Assembly (NCBI GenBank): GCA_964591275.1 | Contig: CAZQAE010000065.1 | Coordinates: forward strand, 1-28,297 | Origin: G963674685 sp964591275 | Lineage (GTDB): Bacteria > Lernaellota > Lernaellaia > JACKCT01 | Reading direction: 5' to 3' | DNA length: 28,297 nt | Part shown: piece after piece, positions 7,530-16,280 of the stretch | How positions within the stretch are numbered: position 1 is the stretch's first letter | Layout: each line of letters starts with the position of its first letter | Notes under the pieces: generated by a model | Told to the model about the DNA's origin: nothing | Databases searched by the model: none | What the model saw: the letters and a program-made list of their open reading frames with translations, nothing else | Program-made: the position numbers and the translations under genes

Positions 7530-8179
7530 GCGGTGAATTTCTCATAGGCCGATTCCTGTCAGCCAATCCGTGGATCTGGGTCGCCGCCTTCTTCACCATC
7601 GCCATGTATTCCTTTTTGTATAAGGACAACGTGGTCTACAAGGTCGCCGAAAATATTTTTGTGGGCATCGCGGCCGGCTACCTGGTCGTCATTCAATATT
7701 TCAACATCGTGAAACCTGATCTCGTACTCCCTCTGTTTCAGGAGGGAAAATTCATCCTCATCATTCCGATGATCCTGATGCTGCTCATCTTCGCACGCGT
7801 GTATCAACCCATAGCGCACCTGTCGCGCATACCCATCGCCTTTATCATCGGCGTGGGCGCGGGAATGGCCATTCCGACGACCATCAAGGCCATGATCCTG
7901 GAGCAAGTGCGCGGTTCTTTGAGCATCACCTATTTTGGCGGCGGTTTCTGGCCCTTCATCGGGGGCCTCATTCTCTTTTTCGGCACCATTTGCACGCTGG
8001 TTTACTTCTTCTTCTCAAAATCCCATGAAGGTGTTTTCGGTCGCGTGGCCAAGGTCGGCACTTACGTCATCATGATCGGCTTCGGCGCTTCCTTCGGTTA
8101 CACGGTTATGGCCCGCATCTCCCTGCTCATCGGTCGCGTTCTTTTCATTCTGCGCGACTGGCTCGGCATCATCGGCTAA
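7526..8179 (+). CDS. Polytopic membrane protein, last gene of the DUF6754 operon
   Basis: Protein of 217 aa and unrecognised family. The start at 7526 overlaps the previous stop as ATGA and has GAGGAAGG (7511-7518) in front of it; the open frame reaches upstream to 7442 but only as a shadow. About six or seven hydrophobic helices are visible, including WVAAFFTIAMYSFLY, FILIIPMILMLLIFA, IPIAFIIGVGAGMAIP, FIGGLILFFGTICTLVYFFF and VIMIGFGASFGYTVM. GVGAGMAIP and GFGASFGYTVMAR are Gly/Ala-rich helices suited to tight packing. No catalytic motif is seen. It probably assembles with the other three products. Confidence 0.75.
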   Translation: MSGEFLIGRFLSANPWIWVAAFFTIAMYSFLYKDNVVYKVAENIFVGIAAGYLVVIQYFNIVKPDLVLPLFQEGKFILIIPMILMLLIFARVYQPIAHLSRIPIAFIIGVGAGMAIPTTIKAMILEQVRGSLSITYFGGGFWPFIGGLILFFGTICTLVYFFFSKSHEGVFGRVAKVGTYVIMIGFGASFGYTVMARISLLIGRVLFILRDWLGIIG

Positions 8180-8342
8180 AGCAGAAATATTTCAAACAAC
8201 CGAGTTGTAATCCATGCATATCGAAACGTGTATTGGCGTTTTGCATGACCGGGCTATGCACCTTTCTCAGAAGCCGTTAATATTTCAGCCATTGCGACGC
8301 GAAGGAATTAGCGATCACAGTGCAAGAGCGACATTCTGAGCC

Positions 8343-9890
8343 GTGAAAATGGAAAAACTTCAAATGATCAAGAGCAATGATCGAAAAATTGCAGGGACTC
8401 TGGTTGTCGCCGTTTCACTTACGCCGATTCTCATCTTCGTAGCGCAGTTTTTTCAGCGTGCGAATTTTCCGGCGCACCTGGAAATCATGGAGGGGCAGAA
8501 TCTCTTTCATTGCTGGCGCGTCGCCTGTGGTTTGCCTCTATACGTCGAACCTTCCATCGAGGCCATTTCACCGCCGTATTTTCCTCTTTTCTATTACGTC
8601 GTCGCCTTGCTGATGAAAATTGTCGGCCCGCAGTGGTGGACGGGGCGGCTCGTCTCTTTCCTGTCAGCACTTGGCATAGGCGCTCTCTACTACCACGTCG
8701 GCAGACGGGAGAGCGGGGCGCGCTTGTGGGGCGTCGTTGCGGCGGGGCTGTTTTTTGGCGCTTATGGACTGACCGGCGCGTACTACGATCTTTTTCGCGT
8801 AGACAGCCTGCCACTCTTTTTAGGTTTCGCAGCTTTCACTATGGCGGTTTACAGGCAATCCTGGGCGGCGGTCGCCGGGGCGTCGATTCTGCTATTTCTG
8901 GCCGTGGCAGGCAAGCAGACCGAGCTGGCTCTTTGGCCGGTGATACTATTGACCCTGCTATTTGTGAACCGCAAAAAGGGTCTCGCTTTTGCTTTCACCT
9001 CACTGGTTTTTATCGCCGTATTCGTCTGGCTTTTCAACGCAAGCACCAGCGGTTGGTTTATTAAATACACAATTGACATGGTCGGACATCACGCATTGCA
9101 TAAAGCGCACCAGCGGATTTTCCCAATATGGATACTTCGACATTTCGGGATTCCGCTAGCCTGCATAGTTTTTTACGGCACATCAATTCTCTTTCATCGA
9201 AAGCTCAATCGAAAGCTCAGTAGAATTTTTACCGAACCCTGGTTCTATTTCATCGGCTCCAGCCTTTTGACTTCCTTTCTCATATACAGAATTCACGGTT
9301 CATATTTGAATTCGCTGATTCCCGCAGCGATGGGCATGATCGCCGGATTGGTCGTGTTCGCCCCCCGACTTTGGCGAGATTATAACCCAAAGCTTCCTGG
9401 CTTTGCGCACAGCCTTGCGCCCTGGGCGCTGATCCTTTTTGTCGGGATTACCCTATGGATGCAGGATTTTCCATTCGCGTTAAAACACCCGTTGACCCGG
9501 CAAGTTCCCACCGAGAAGCATCGGGAAGCCGCACGCCATTTCAATGAGTACGTGCACGCTCATCACGGCGTGATATACACACCATTCCATACGCTGCCCG
9601 CCAACCCAAATTGGAACCTGCCACACAATGTACCGCTGCGTGATCTTAAGGAAAGCCCTTGGGGAAAGAGCTATCACGATCAAATAATGGTGGACCTGGA
9701 GAATCTTGGAATCGACCAGGTTATCCTTAAAAGGCGGCGGCGCGTGCCACATCGATATCGAAAGCTCCTCAAAGATTTCGACGGCCCCACGCGCCTACCA
9801 AAAAATATGCGTATCAATCCTCGTCCGCTGACGACTTGGCCGAAGGCCTTATACAAGCGCAATGAATATGCGGATACGCCAATGCCATAA
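8343..9890 (+). CDS. Membrane glycosyltransferase-like protein (GT-C / GT39-like)
   Basis: Protein of 515 aa if it starts at GTG 8343; ATG 8349 and ATG 8364 are alternatives, and no strong ribosome site decides among them (GGA at 8351-8353 would favour 8364). The layout is that of polyprenol-phosphate-sugar transferases of the ArnT/PMT superfamily: one N-terminal helix, a first extracytoplasmic loop with an acidic motif (LEIMEGQNLFHCWR, Glu50), a following short segment ISPPYFPLFYYVVALLMK, an acidic YDLFRVDSLPLF motif, eight or more further helices, and a soluble C-terminal domain from about residue 375. These enzymes transfer sugar from a lipid carrier to lipids or proteins at the outer face of the inner membrane. 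Donor and acceptor are unknown. It stands alone between two unrelated operons. Confidence 0.65.
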   Translation: MKMEKLQMIKSNDRKIAGTLVVAVSLTPILIFVAQFFQRANFPAHLEIMEGQNLFHCWRVACGLPLYVEPSIEAISPPYFPLFYYVVALLMKIVGPQWWTGRLVSFLSALGIGALYYHVGRRESGARLWGVVAAGLFFGAYGLTGAYYDLFRVDSLPLFLGFAAFTMAVYRQSWAAVAGASILLFLAVAGKQTELALWPVILLTLLFVNRKKGLAFAFTSLVFIAVFVWLFNASTSGWFIKYTIDMVGHHALHKAHQRIFPIWILRHFGIPLACIVFYGTSILFHRKLNRKLSRIFTEPWFYFIGSSLLTSFLIYRIHGSYLNSLIPAAMGMIAGLVVFAPRLWRDYNPKLPGFAHSLAPWALILFVGITLWMQDFPFALKHPLTRQVPTEKHREAARHFNEYVHAHHGVIYTPFHTLPANPNWNLPHNVPLRDLKESPWGKSYHDQIMVDLENLGIDQVILKRRRRVPHRYRKLLKDFDGPTRLPKNMRINPRPLTTWPKALYKRNEYADTPMP

Positions 9891-10190
9891 GCGCATATTC
9901 AACGATTATGAGAGACAATTTTGAATATATAGAAAATCCATTTTGTAATGAACTAGCGACTCAAAATCCAATAGTTTTCCCATTGGAAAGTGTGCCGTCG
10001 CTCATGCCTCCCCTGACGCCGAACCCTCCATTTCCTGATATTGAAAATGGCAACAATATGATGTACGTTACAAGATGAGTGGAACCAATAAGTGAAAAGT
10101 AAGACCGGATCTTGAAAAGCGAGGGAACCTTGCGAAGGTCTATCGCTTATAGCGTTTTTGCTTAAATCACAATTGCGAAGGGAGAAAATC
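9891..10190. other. Intergenic region upstream of the OmpA-like gene
   Basis: No gene is supported in these 300 bases. The nonamer TTGCGAAGG occurs twice, at 10130-10138 and 10173-10181; the second copy overlaps the Shine-Dalgarno (GAAGGGAG) of the next gene. A TATAGC (10149-10154) could be a -10 box but lacks a partner at proper spacing. No clear terminator follows the glycosyltransferase gene. Confidence 0.4.
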
Positions 10191-12041
10191 ATGGATCAAA
10201 AACTAGTCCGAACTATTCTTGTGGGGATTGCGTTGCTGCTCGTGGCAACTCCTGCGCTCGCATGGCAAGGCTATAACGCGGATATGTTAAGGCTGTCTCT
10301 GTTTGGGGGCAACTTTATTGCCCTGGAAGACTCCGACACGCTGAAACAATGGTCATTTGGAGGATCGTTGTTTTACGTTTATACGAACAGTCCCTACCGC
10401 ACTTATGATAGGGATGACGAATGGGATTTCGACATCATTAGCGAATTGCATTCCGCTCATTTAACCACCGGGTTGGGATTAACGAACTGGATGAGCCTGG
10501 GTGCGGAGATCCCTTTCCATTTCATGACACGGCGGCGCCTGATAGATGATCCGTACACAATGGATGGATTATATACGCCAGAAGGAGTGCCCGAGGAACT
10601 CGAATCAGATTCTTCAGCCGGTGATGGCCGGGTTGAGTTGAAATTCAAGATTCTCAAGCAGGAAGATCATTGGCTCGGCCTGGCTTTAGGCCCATACATG
10701 ACTTTCCTTCTGGGCGGCGACAACAATGGATACCTCTCCGAAGGCAGAAACACCGGAGGCGCCACGCTGGCCCTCGAACACGATTTTGGCTTAGTCAACA
10801 TCGGCGCCAACGCTGGCTATCAATACCGACACGCCAACCAGGATGCCAGGATCACCGAGGTGGCCCTTGCCGATGTGGGCGATGCCGTAAAATGGGGATT
10901 AGGCTTCTCACGAGGATTTGAAAACGGTTTGTCATTCTCCCTGGAATATTTTGGCTCCTGGTTTGACGTAAAGGACCGAGAATTCTTCCATAAGAGAGGA
11001 GTATCCGAAGGAAACGATTCCTACTACGCCGAAGCCGTTGGCGAAGGCCTGTTCACAGTCCGCTACCAATTCGGCGGAAGCGGTCCTCGCGTGATCGCCG
11101 GCGCGGGTCCAGGCGTCAACAGAAACGAAGGAACTCCTGAGTATCGAGCGCTGGTCGGTGTGGATTACTACTGGGAAAAGCAGGAAGTCACCGAAGGCGA
11201 CCTGATTGTCAACGTGGTTGACGAAAGCGACAATCCACTTTCCGCCGCGACCCGCATCATCGGTCCCGATGGAACAGAAACGATCCACTCCGCCGATAAC
11301 GGAATTCTGGAAGTGTCGCTTGTTGAAGGCGACTATCAAGTTAGCGCCACCAAGGATGGTTATGTCTCCGACTCCGCCTCCGAAACGATCTACAAAAAAG
11401 GCGTCACGCAAGTCAAACTTGTCCTGAAAAAGATCGTCATCGCTAAAAAGGTTCCCCAGGGGCAACTGACTGTGATGGTGCTGGAAAGCCATACCGGCAA
11501 TGAAATTTGCAGCCAAATCACGACGACCAAGGGCGATGACAAGAAGACATTCAAAAATGAACCTGGCGCATTCACCAAGGAATTCGAACCAGGCTATTAC
11601 ACGATTTTGGTCGAATCTGAAGGCTATGGCTCCAAAACGAGAAAAGCTTATTTGAAAGATGGGGGCTCGAAAACAATAGAAGTCAAGCTCAACTTGATTC
11701 TCAAGAAGCTCGACAGCGTCTACTTCAGGACCGGTTCAGCAACAATCCTCAGCAAGTCCTACCCGGTTCTGAAAGACATTGCCAATCAGATAAAGGCGAT
11801 GTGCGAAAAAAGCTCCATTGTGGTTGAGATTCAGGGATATACCGACAACAAGGGCAATCCCACTTACAACCAGAAGCTTTCGGAAAAACGGGCCTACTCG
11901 GTGAGAAAGTACCTCATCAAAAAAGGCGTCAAAGCCAGTGCTCTCAAGGCCGTCGGCTATGGTCTCGATAACCCCATCGCAACGAACGATACTGCCGATG
12001 GGCGAAGCAAAAACAGGCGCGTCGAGTTCGTTGTGCAATAA
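10191..12041 (+). CDS. OmpA-family outer-membrane protein with two Ig-like inserts
   Basis: Protein of 616 aa, start ATG 10191 preceded by GAAGGGAG and followed by a signal peptide ending TPALA (about residue 24). Residues of about 25-331 show alternating aromatic/Gly-rich strands typical of a beta barrel (WSFGGSLFYVY, WMSLGAEIPFHF, WLGLALGPYMTFLLGG). Residues of about 335-415 form a carboxypeptidase-regulatory-like domain (DLIVNVVDESDNPLSAATRI ... YQVSATKDGYVSD). A second related domain covers about 418-503 (GQLTVMVLES ... YYTILVESEGY). Residues of about 505-616 are an OmpA C-terminal domain (VYFRTGSATI, IQGYTDNKG, LSEKRAYSVRKYL, GYGLDNPIA, NRRVEF) that binds peptidoglycan through conserved Asp and Arg. 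It should tie the outer membrane to the wall. It is monocistronic, with a hairpin terminator 24 bases after the stop. Confidence 0.85.
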   Translation: MDQKLVRTILVGIALLLVATPALAWQGYNADMLRLSLFGGNFIALEDSDTLKQWSFGGSLFYVYTNSPYRTYDRDDEWDFDIISELHSAHLTTGLGLTNWMSLGAEIPFHFMTRRRLIDDPYTMDGLYTPEGVPEELESDSSAGDGRVELKFKILKQEDHWLGLALGPYMTFLLGGDNNGYLSEGRNTGGATLALEHDFGLVNIGANAGYQYRHANQDARITEVALADVGDAVKWGLGFSRGFENGLSFSLEYFGSWFDVKDREFFHKRGVSEGNDSYYAEAVGEGLFTVRYQFGGSGPRVIAGAGPGVNRNEGTPEYRALVGVDYYWEKQEVTEGDLIVNVVDESDNPLSAATRIIGPDGTETIHSADNGILEVSLVEGDYQVSATKDGYVSDSASETIYKKGVTQVKLVLKKIVIAKKVPQGQLTVMVLESHTGNEICSQITTTKGDDKKTFKNEPGAFTKEFEPGYYTILVESEGYGSKTRKAYLKDGGSKTIEVKLNLILKKLDSVYFRTGSATILSKSYPVLKDIANQIKAMCEKSSIVVEIQGYTDNKGNPTYNQKLSEKRAYSVRKYLIKKGVKASALKAVGYGLDNPIATNDTADGRSKNRRVEFVVQ

Positions 12042-12064
12042 CAATCAACACGCTGCATGAAAAA

Positions 12065-12094
12065 CAAGAGACCTCGCGAAAGCGGGGTCTCTTG
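12065..12094 (+). terminator. Hairpin terminator after the OmpA-like gene
   Basis: A 13-bp stem (12065-12077 with 12082-12094), perfect except for one G-T wobble, is closed by a GAAA tetraloop. On the plus strand the downstream tract is CTATAAACGG, poor in T, so termination may be inefficient. On the minus strand the stem is followed by GTTTTT, a better U-tract. Placement 24 bases after the stop codon favours a transcript end or mRNA-stabilising stem. Confidence 0.65.
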
Positions 12095-12302
12095 CTATAA
12101 ACGGACCTATGAGTGCTGAGGGGAAAGTTCTCGGCACCGAATTTGCGCTTATTTGTCTCTTTTCAAGAACAGCCTATTACGGTCTTCGTTTGAAAATGCA
12201 AGAAATCCTGCTGCAAATTGCCAAGATTGGCTACACTTGCAAAACTCTATTTAATAACCGAAATAGGTGTGCGTAAGTCGTCCTCATCTTAAGGAGATGT
12301 TA

Positions 12303-13565
12303 ATGATTTTTTTCAACAATCCTCAAAATATTCTCAAGCAGTGCTCACTGGTGTATTCCTTCCTGGATTTTGTCCAAATCGACACGCAGTCCGACCCCAA
12401 TAGCGACACTACGCCTTCCACGCAAAAGCAATTCGATCTTCAAAAGCTCCTTGAAAAGAAGCTCGAAGCGCTTGGATGCGTGGATATCAAGCTCGACGAC
12501 AAGGCTTATCTCTACGCGACCTTCCCCGGCAACGCGCCGAAAGCTAAAGTCATCGGCCTCATGGCGCACGTGGACACGGCGCCGGATTTTTCCGGTACGG
12601 GCGTCAAACCCATCGTGCACGATAGTTATGATGGCTCTCCCATTATACTGCCGAAAAAAGATGTGGTCATTGATCCTTCGGAAAGTGAAGAACTCGAAAA
12701 ATGCATTGGGGACGCGATTATCACCGCCTCGGGCGACACTCTCCTGGGCGCGGACGACAAAGCGGGAATCGCCGTTATCCTCTCTGCCCTGGAAATACTG
12801 GGAAACGATGACTCGATTTCCCGCCCTACCCTGCGCATCGCTTTCACGCCGGACGAGGAAATCGGCCGGGGCGCGCTGGATTTCGACGTTGAAGGATTCG
12901 ACGCCTACTGCGCCTACACCCTTGACGGAGGTTTCGCGGGGGAAGTGAATTTTGAGACCTTCAGCGCCGACAAGGCCGAAGTCACTTTCACCGGCGTTGC
13001 CGTGCATCCCGGATTCGCCAAAGGGAAACTGGTCAACGCGCTGCGCTATCTTGGCAAATTTCTCGATGCCCTGCCCAATGATGAAAGTCCTGAAAGCACC
13101 AAAGACAGGCAAGGATTCTTTCATCCGGTCAACGTCAAGGGCAACGCGTCCGAGGCTTCGGCGGAATTGATTCTGCGCGATTTCGACGATGACATTCTGG
13201 CCGAGCGCGGCGCCCGCCTGCGCCAGCTCACCAGCGATATCGCGACCTCCGAACCACGCCTGAAAACCGAGGTGAAGATCACGCAGCAATACCGCAACAT
13301 GGCTGGCGTCCTCGCAGATCACCCCAAAGTTCGGGATTATCTGCTCCAAGCCGTTACCGACGCAGAAATCCAGCCGAACAACAACCCTGTGCGCGGCGGC
13401 ACAGATGGCTCGGGCCTTAGCGCCAAGGGTCTCCCAACGCCCAACATTTTTGCCGGCGGCGTCAACTTCCACGGTCCTCGTGAATGGATTTCGACGCGCG
13501 TCATGGCGCAATCGGTATGCACAGTATTAAATCTCGTCCAGCGCTGGGCCCAAGACGGCCAGTAG
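12303..13565 (+). CDS. pepT: Peptidase T (tripeptide aminopeptidase)
   Basis: Protein of 420 aa; the E. coli enzyme has 408. PepT is a cytoplasmic di-zinc M20 peptidase that removes the N-terminal residue from tripeptides. The metal and catalytic elements are all present: AHVDTAPD (His89, Asp91), LLGADDKAG (bridging Asp151), TPDEEIGRG (catalytic and ligand Glu185/Glu186), TLDGG (Asp ligand), and GGVNFHGPREW near the C-terminus (His ligand). The dimerisation lid lies in between (HPGFAKGKLVNA). Start ATG 12303 is chosen over ATG 12297 because AAGGAG (12291-12296) needs the 6-base gap. A small inverted repeat GCCAAGATTGGC (12220-12231) lies upstream. The gene appears monocistronic. Confidence 0.95.
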   Translation: MIFFNNPQNILKQCSLVYSFLDFVQIDTQSDPNSDTTPSTQKQFDLQKLLEKKLEALGCVDIKLDDKAYLYATFPGNAPKAKVIGLMAHVDTAPDFSGTGVKPIVHDSYDGSPIILPKKDVVIDPSESEELEKCIGDAIITASGDTLLGADDKAGIAVILSALEILGNDDSISRPTLRIAFTPDEEIGRGALDFDVEGFDAYCAYTLDGGFAGEVNFETFSADKAEVTFTGVAVHPGFAKGKLVNALRYLGKFLDALPNDESPESTKDRQGFFHPVNVKGNASEASAELILRDFDDDILAERGARLRQLTSDIATSEPRLKTEVKITQQYRNMAGVLADHPKVRDYLLQAVTDAEIQPNNNPVRGGTDGSGLSAKGLPTPNIFAGGVNFHGPREWISTRVMAQSVCTVLNLVQRWAQDGQ

Positions 13566-13579
13566 GCATCAAAAAATGG

Positions 13580-13616
13580 AATAACCCGGCAGCAAAGCGC
13601 CGCCGGGTTATTTTTT
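13580..13616. terminator. Bidirectional rho-independent terminator
   Basis: AATAACCCGGC (13580-13590) pairs perfectly with GCCGGGTTATT (13602-13612), followed by further T to 13616. On the minus strand the same stem is followed by a T-run (complement of AAAAAA at 13571-13576). It lies 14 bases after the pepT stop and 23 bases beyond the stop of the convergent lipoprotein gene, so it can serve both transcripts. Confidence 0.9.
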
Positions 13617-13639
13617 CACCAGATTCTAAAAAAGCTCTC

Positions 13640-15229
13640 TCAATAATCCGAAGGCCAACCGCCCGGGGCATAAGGCAGATTGTATCCTCGGCCAGCTATG
13701 GCCTCCGTAATAGTCTGCCCCGCCGCCGGAGTCATCATATCGTATGGATTGACGACAAGGTCCGCCAGAGTTTCGTCGACGGTTCCGCTCAAGTTCCGGT
13801 CGTACCAAAAGCTTCCCTCACCGTCATACTCACAAGAATTCGTTGGAGCGAAGAGGATATCCGAGCCGCCCGTCGGTTGGTCGAAAACGCCCATCGCGTC
13901 ATTAAATTCCAGGAACTGCCTTTGCGCCAGGTCGTGCAACGTAAGGGTAGAGCCGGGCGCGGCCCAGTTACAAATGAATCCCAGGACGGAGCCGTCGCTT
14001 TCGCCAATGGGGTCGCCGTATCCGAAGTATGCCTCGCCGTCCAGCGGCTCGTGATCGTTTAGGCCCAAGTTGAGAATTCGCGCCCTGGCGTCGCCGGGTC
14101 CAGCCTGCCAAAGATAAGCGTAGTCGCCGTCGATTTTCGTCGGATCGAAATTGGCCACGAAGACGTTGAAATTCTGGCTCCAGCCATCGGTGTTAATATC
14201 CGTGAGACCGTCATCGATGTCCACCTGCCCCGTAACATCCACGCCGCCGGCACCGTAACCGCAGAATACGCCCAGCCGCGATTGCAGGTCCATGTCAAAT
14301 TCCGAATTTCTTTCATACAAAATGGAGCCGTTGATCGTCTTTTCCGGATTGGAGCAATTGGCGTCGTGCCCAACGCCCTGTAGCCAATCCGCGCGGTAAT
14401 AGAGCAATCCTTCGTACTCGTACATCGAACCATTGGATGTGTGCGCCAGGCTCACAAATATGTTCATGACATCGCCGCTGCGCGTGTAGTCGAAATCCAT
14501 CTCGTAAACCCACTGATCGGGAGCGACAGTTTCGATGCCTGCGTTGTTGAAAGACACGTCTGAAATGCCGACCGCGTTCATGTCCGCCGTCATATCCAGT
14601 GAAGCGCCGACCGAGGGAATGGCGTATCCAAGATCGTAAGCGACCGACAACATGGAAGCCAGGCTCATCAGTGCGATCAATGACTGGTCGCTTCCGCCCT
14701 GAAGGCGCGTATTGAGTTGCGCCGCCGCGCAGGCGTCTCCCATTCCGCCAAGAGCCACATCATCCACTTCCAACCAAATCCCAAGATCGCCGGTCGGAAG
14801 TTCGCCGAGATTCGGAATCGTTCCGTCAGGATGATCCTCGTACAAAAGAGTAGGACCGTAGCACATCGCATCATGGGGAAGCGCATAGAACAATTCCGGA
14901 GTAAAAGCGTCACCTATGGGCAAATTCCCCATAAGCAGCGATTCGATTCGTTTTGTCGCCCACGTAAAAGCCGATTGCCAATGCGTCGCTTTCAGATCGC
15001 CGTCATCGCTAGCGACAAATAGCAGGGGAGACGCTACGGCAAGACCCATCGGAAAGAATTCTCCCACCGGCGCGCCGTCATCATCGTCGGCATCGTCGTC
15101 GGCATCGTCATCCTCCTCGCCGGAGGCGCTGTCGTCATCGCTGTCGTTGTCGTCATCGTCGTCGCCGCACGCCCCAACTAGCAGGAAAATTAGGGCCAAA
15201 GCGATCAGGAGCAATACATTATGCCTCAT
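13640..15229 (-). CDS. Surface lipoprotein with Asp-rich tether, unknown function
   Basis: Protein of 529 aa. The start is supported by GGAGG seven bases upstream. The signal peptide ends in a lipobox LVGAC with Cys21 as the lipidation site. Residues of about 22-52 are almost pure Asp with Asn, Ser, Glu and Ala, an acidic tether between lipid anchor and folded domain. The remaining roughly 475 residues are rich in Gly, Asp, Tyr and Trp and match no family I recognise. They contain few Cys and many short beta-type stretches (GLYYR-like and WVYEMDFDYTRSG), suggesting an all-beta extracellular domain. The same acidic linker follows the lipobox of the decayed gene at 27463-28290. It is transcribed alone and convergent with pepT. 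Confidence 0.8.
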   Translation of the reverse strand: MRHNVLLLIALALIFLLVGACGDDDDDNDSDDDSASGEEDDDADDDADDDDGAPVGEFFPMGLAVASPLLFVASDDGDLKATHWQSAFTWATKRIESLLMGNLPIGDAFTPELFYALPHDAMCYGPTLLYEDHPDGTIPNLGELPTGDLGIWLEVDDVALGGMGDACAAAQLNTRLQGGSDQSLIALMSLASMLSVAYDLGYAIPSVGASLDMTADMNAVGISDVSFNNAGIETVAPDQWVYEMDFDYTRSGDVMNIFVSLAHTSNGSMYEYEGLLYYRADWLQGVGHDANCSNPEKTINGSILYERNSEFDMDLQSRLGVFCGYGAGGVDVTGQVDIDDGLTDINTDGWSQNFNVFVANFDPTKIDGDYAYLWQAGPGDARARILNLGLNDHEPLDGEAYFGYGDPIGESDGSVLGFICNWAAPGSTLTLHDLAQRQFLEFNDAMGVFDQPTGGSDILFAPTNSCEYDGEGSFWYDRNLSGTVDETLADLVVNPYDMMTPAAGQTITEAIAGRGYNLPYAPGGWPSDY

Positions 15230-15480
15230 TCACTACCTCCATGTTGTCATAATCAGGTTCCGCCCGACATCGATTACTTAAAACCGTTTCAGTTTACCCA
15301 TCGGTTCATTCTTGATTCCACTTTAATATTTCCTGCGTCCCCAAAGCCCGGCCATGCCATAAATTTCACTCATTGAGCACTTTTCAATATGGTCAAATCC
15401 ATTGGGAAATCTGGACAGATCACTAAAGATGTGGAAGCTTCACTTGATTGTCGTTGAATTTTCCTGGCGCGTGACGAACC

Positions 15481-16278
15481 ATGAGCGAAAATTTTTTATT
15501 CAGATCGCTGGTGCAACCCCTAATCAATATGGTTGTCGTCATCGGGCAGATGGGATTTTTCTTTCTGAAATTCCTGCATTCCCTTATCGGACTCCCCTAT
15601 GTTTTTGAGGAGTTGATCCTCCACACTTATCGCATTTGCTTCCGTTGCCTTTTGCCGGTGCTGGGCGTCGTAACCCCGATGGGTATGATCATTTCCATGC
15701 AGGGTCTTGCCATTTTAAGCATTTTTTCAGCCCAGCCCCTTCTGTCGAGCCTCCTCGTAATTTCGATGCTCCGCGAATTGACGCCCGCCATGACTGCCAT
15801 CATGATCGCCGCGCAGGCCGGCTCTTCCATCGCGGCGGAACTGGGCGCCATGCGCAATCGAGAAGAGATTGACGCGCAGGAAGTCATGAGCGTCAATCCG
15901 ATCCAGTTTCTTGTCGTTCCGCGTTTACTGGCTGTGATCATCGCCGCACCGGTTCTGACAGCCATCGCCAATTTCTTCGGGATCGCCGGGGGATGGGTAA
16001 TCGGCGTTCCCATCAAAGGGATCAACCACGGTGTTTTCATGGCCAACCTGCTGGATTTCGTCAATATTGAAGATATTTTCAGCGGTATTTTGAAGGCGAC
16101 AATCTTCGGAGCCATCATCGGCGTCGTCTCCTGTTTTCGCGGCTACTATGCTCGCGGAGGCGCCGCCGGCGTCGGTCGGGCAGCCAACAAAGCCGTCGTC
16201 GAATCAATCATTGCTTTATTTGTCGTCAACTACTTTTTGTCCTCAGCCATTTACAGCGTCACGGAAAAGATCAACTGA
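15481..16278 (+). CDS. mlaE: MlaE-family lipid ABC transporter permease (first copy)
   Basis: Protein of 265 aa, close to the usual MlaE length of about 260. The family core is clear: VLGVVTPMGMIISMQGLAIL, then MLRELTPAMTAIMIAAQAGS, SIAAELGAMRNREEIDAQEV, MSVNPIQFLVVPRLLAV, and the C-terminal SCFRGYYARGGAAGVGRAAN. RNREEIDAQEVMSVNP is the coupling helix that contacts the ATPase. In Mla systems this permease sits in the inner membrane and moves phospholipid between the MCE ring and the membrane. It starts the operon, and the second permease follows after 2 bases. The ribosome site is weak. It is clearly diverged from the second copy, so the pair could form a heterodimer as in actinobacterial Mce systems. 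Confidence 0.88.
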   Translation: MSENFLFRSLVQPLINMVVVIGQMGFFFLKFLHSLIGLPYVFEELILHTYRICFRCLLPVLGVVTPMGMIISMQGLAILSIFSAQPLLSSLLVISMLRELTPAMTAIMIAAQAGSSIAAELGAMRNREEIDAQEVMSVNPIQFLVVPRLLAVIIAAPVLTAIANFFGIAGGWVIGVPIKGINHGVFMANLLDFVNIEDIFSGILKATIFGAIIGVVSCFRGYYARGGAAGVGRAANKAVVESIIALFVVNYFLSSAIYSVTEKIN

Positions 16279-16280
16279 AT

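Noticed and set aside
12345..13511. Long minus-strand open frame of 388 codons
   Set aside because: It is antisense to pepT, whose metal-site motifs are complete; the opposite frame is open as a by-product of codon bias and resembles no protein.
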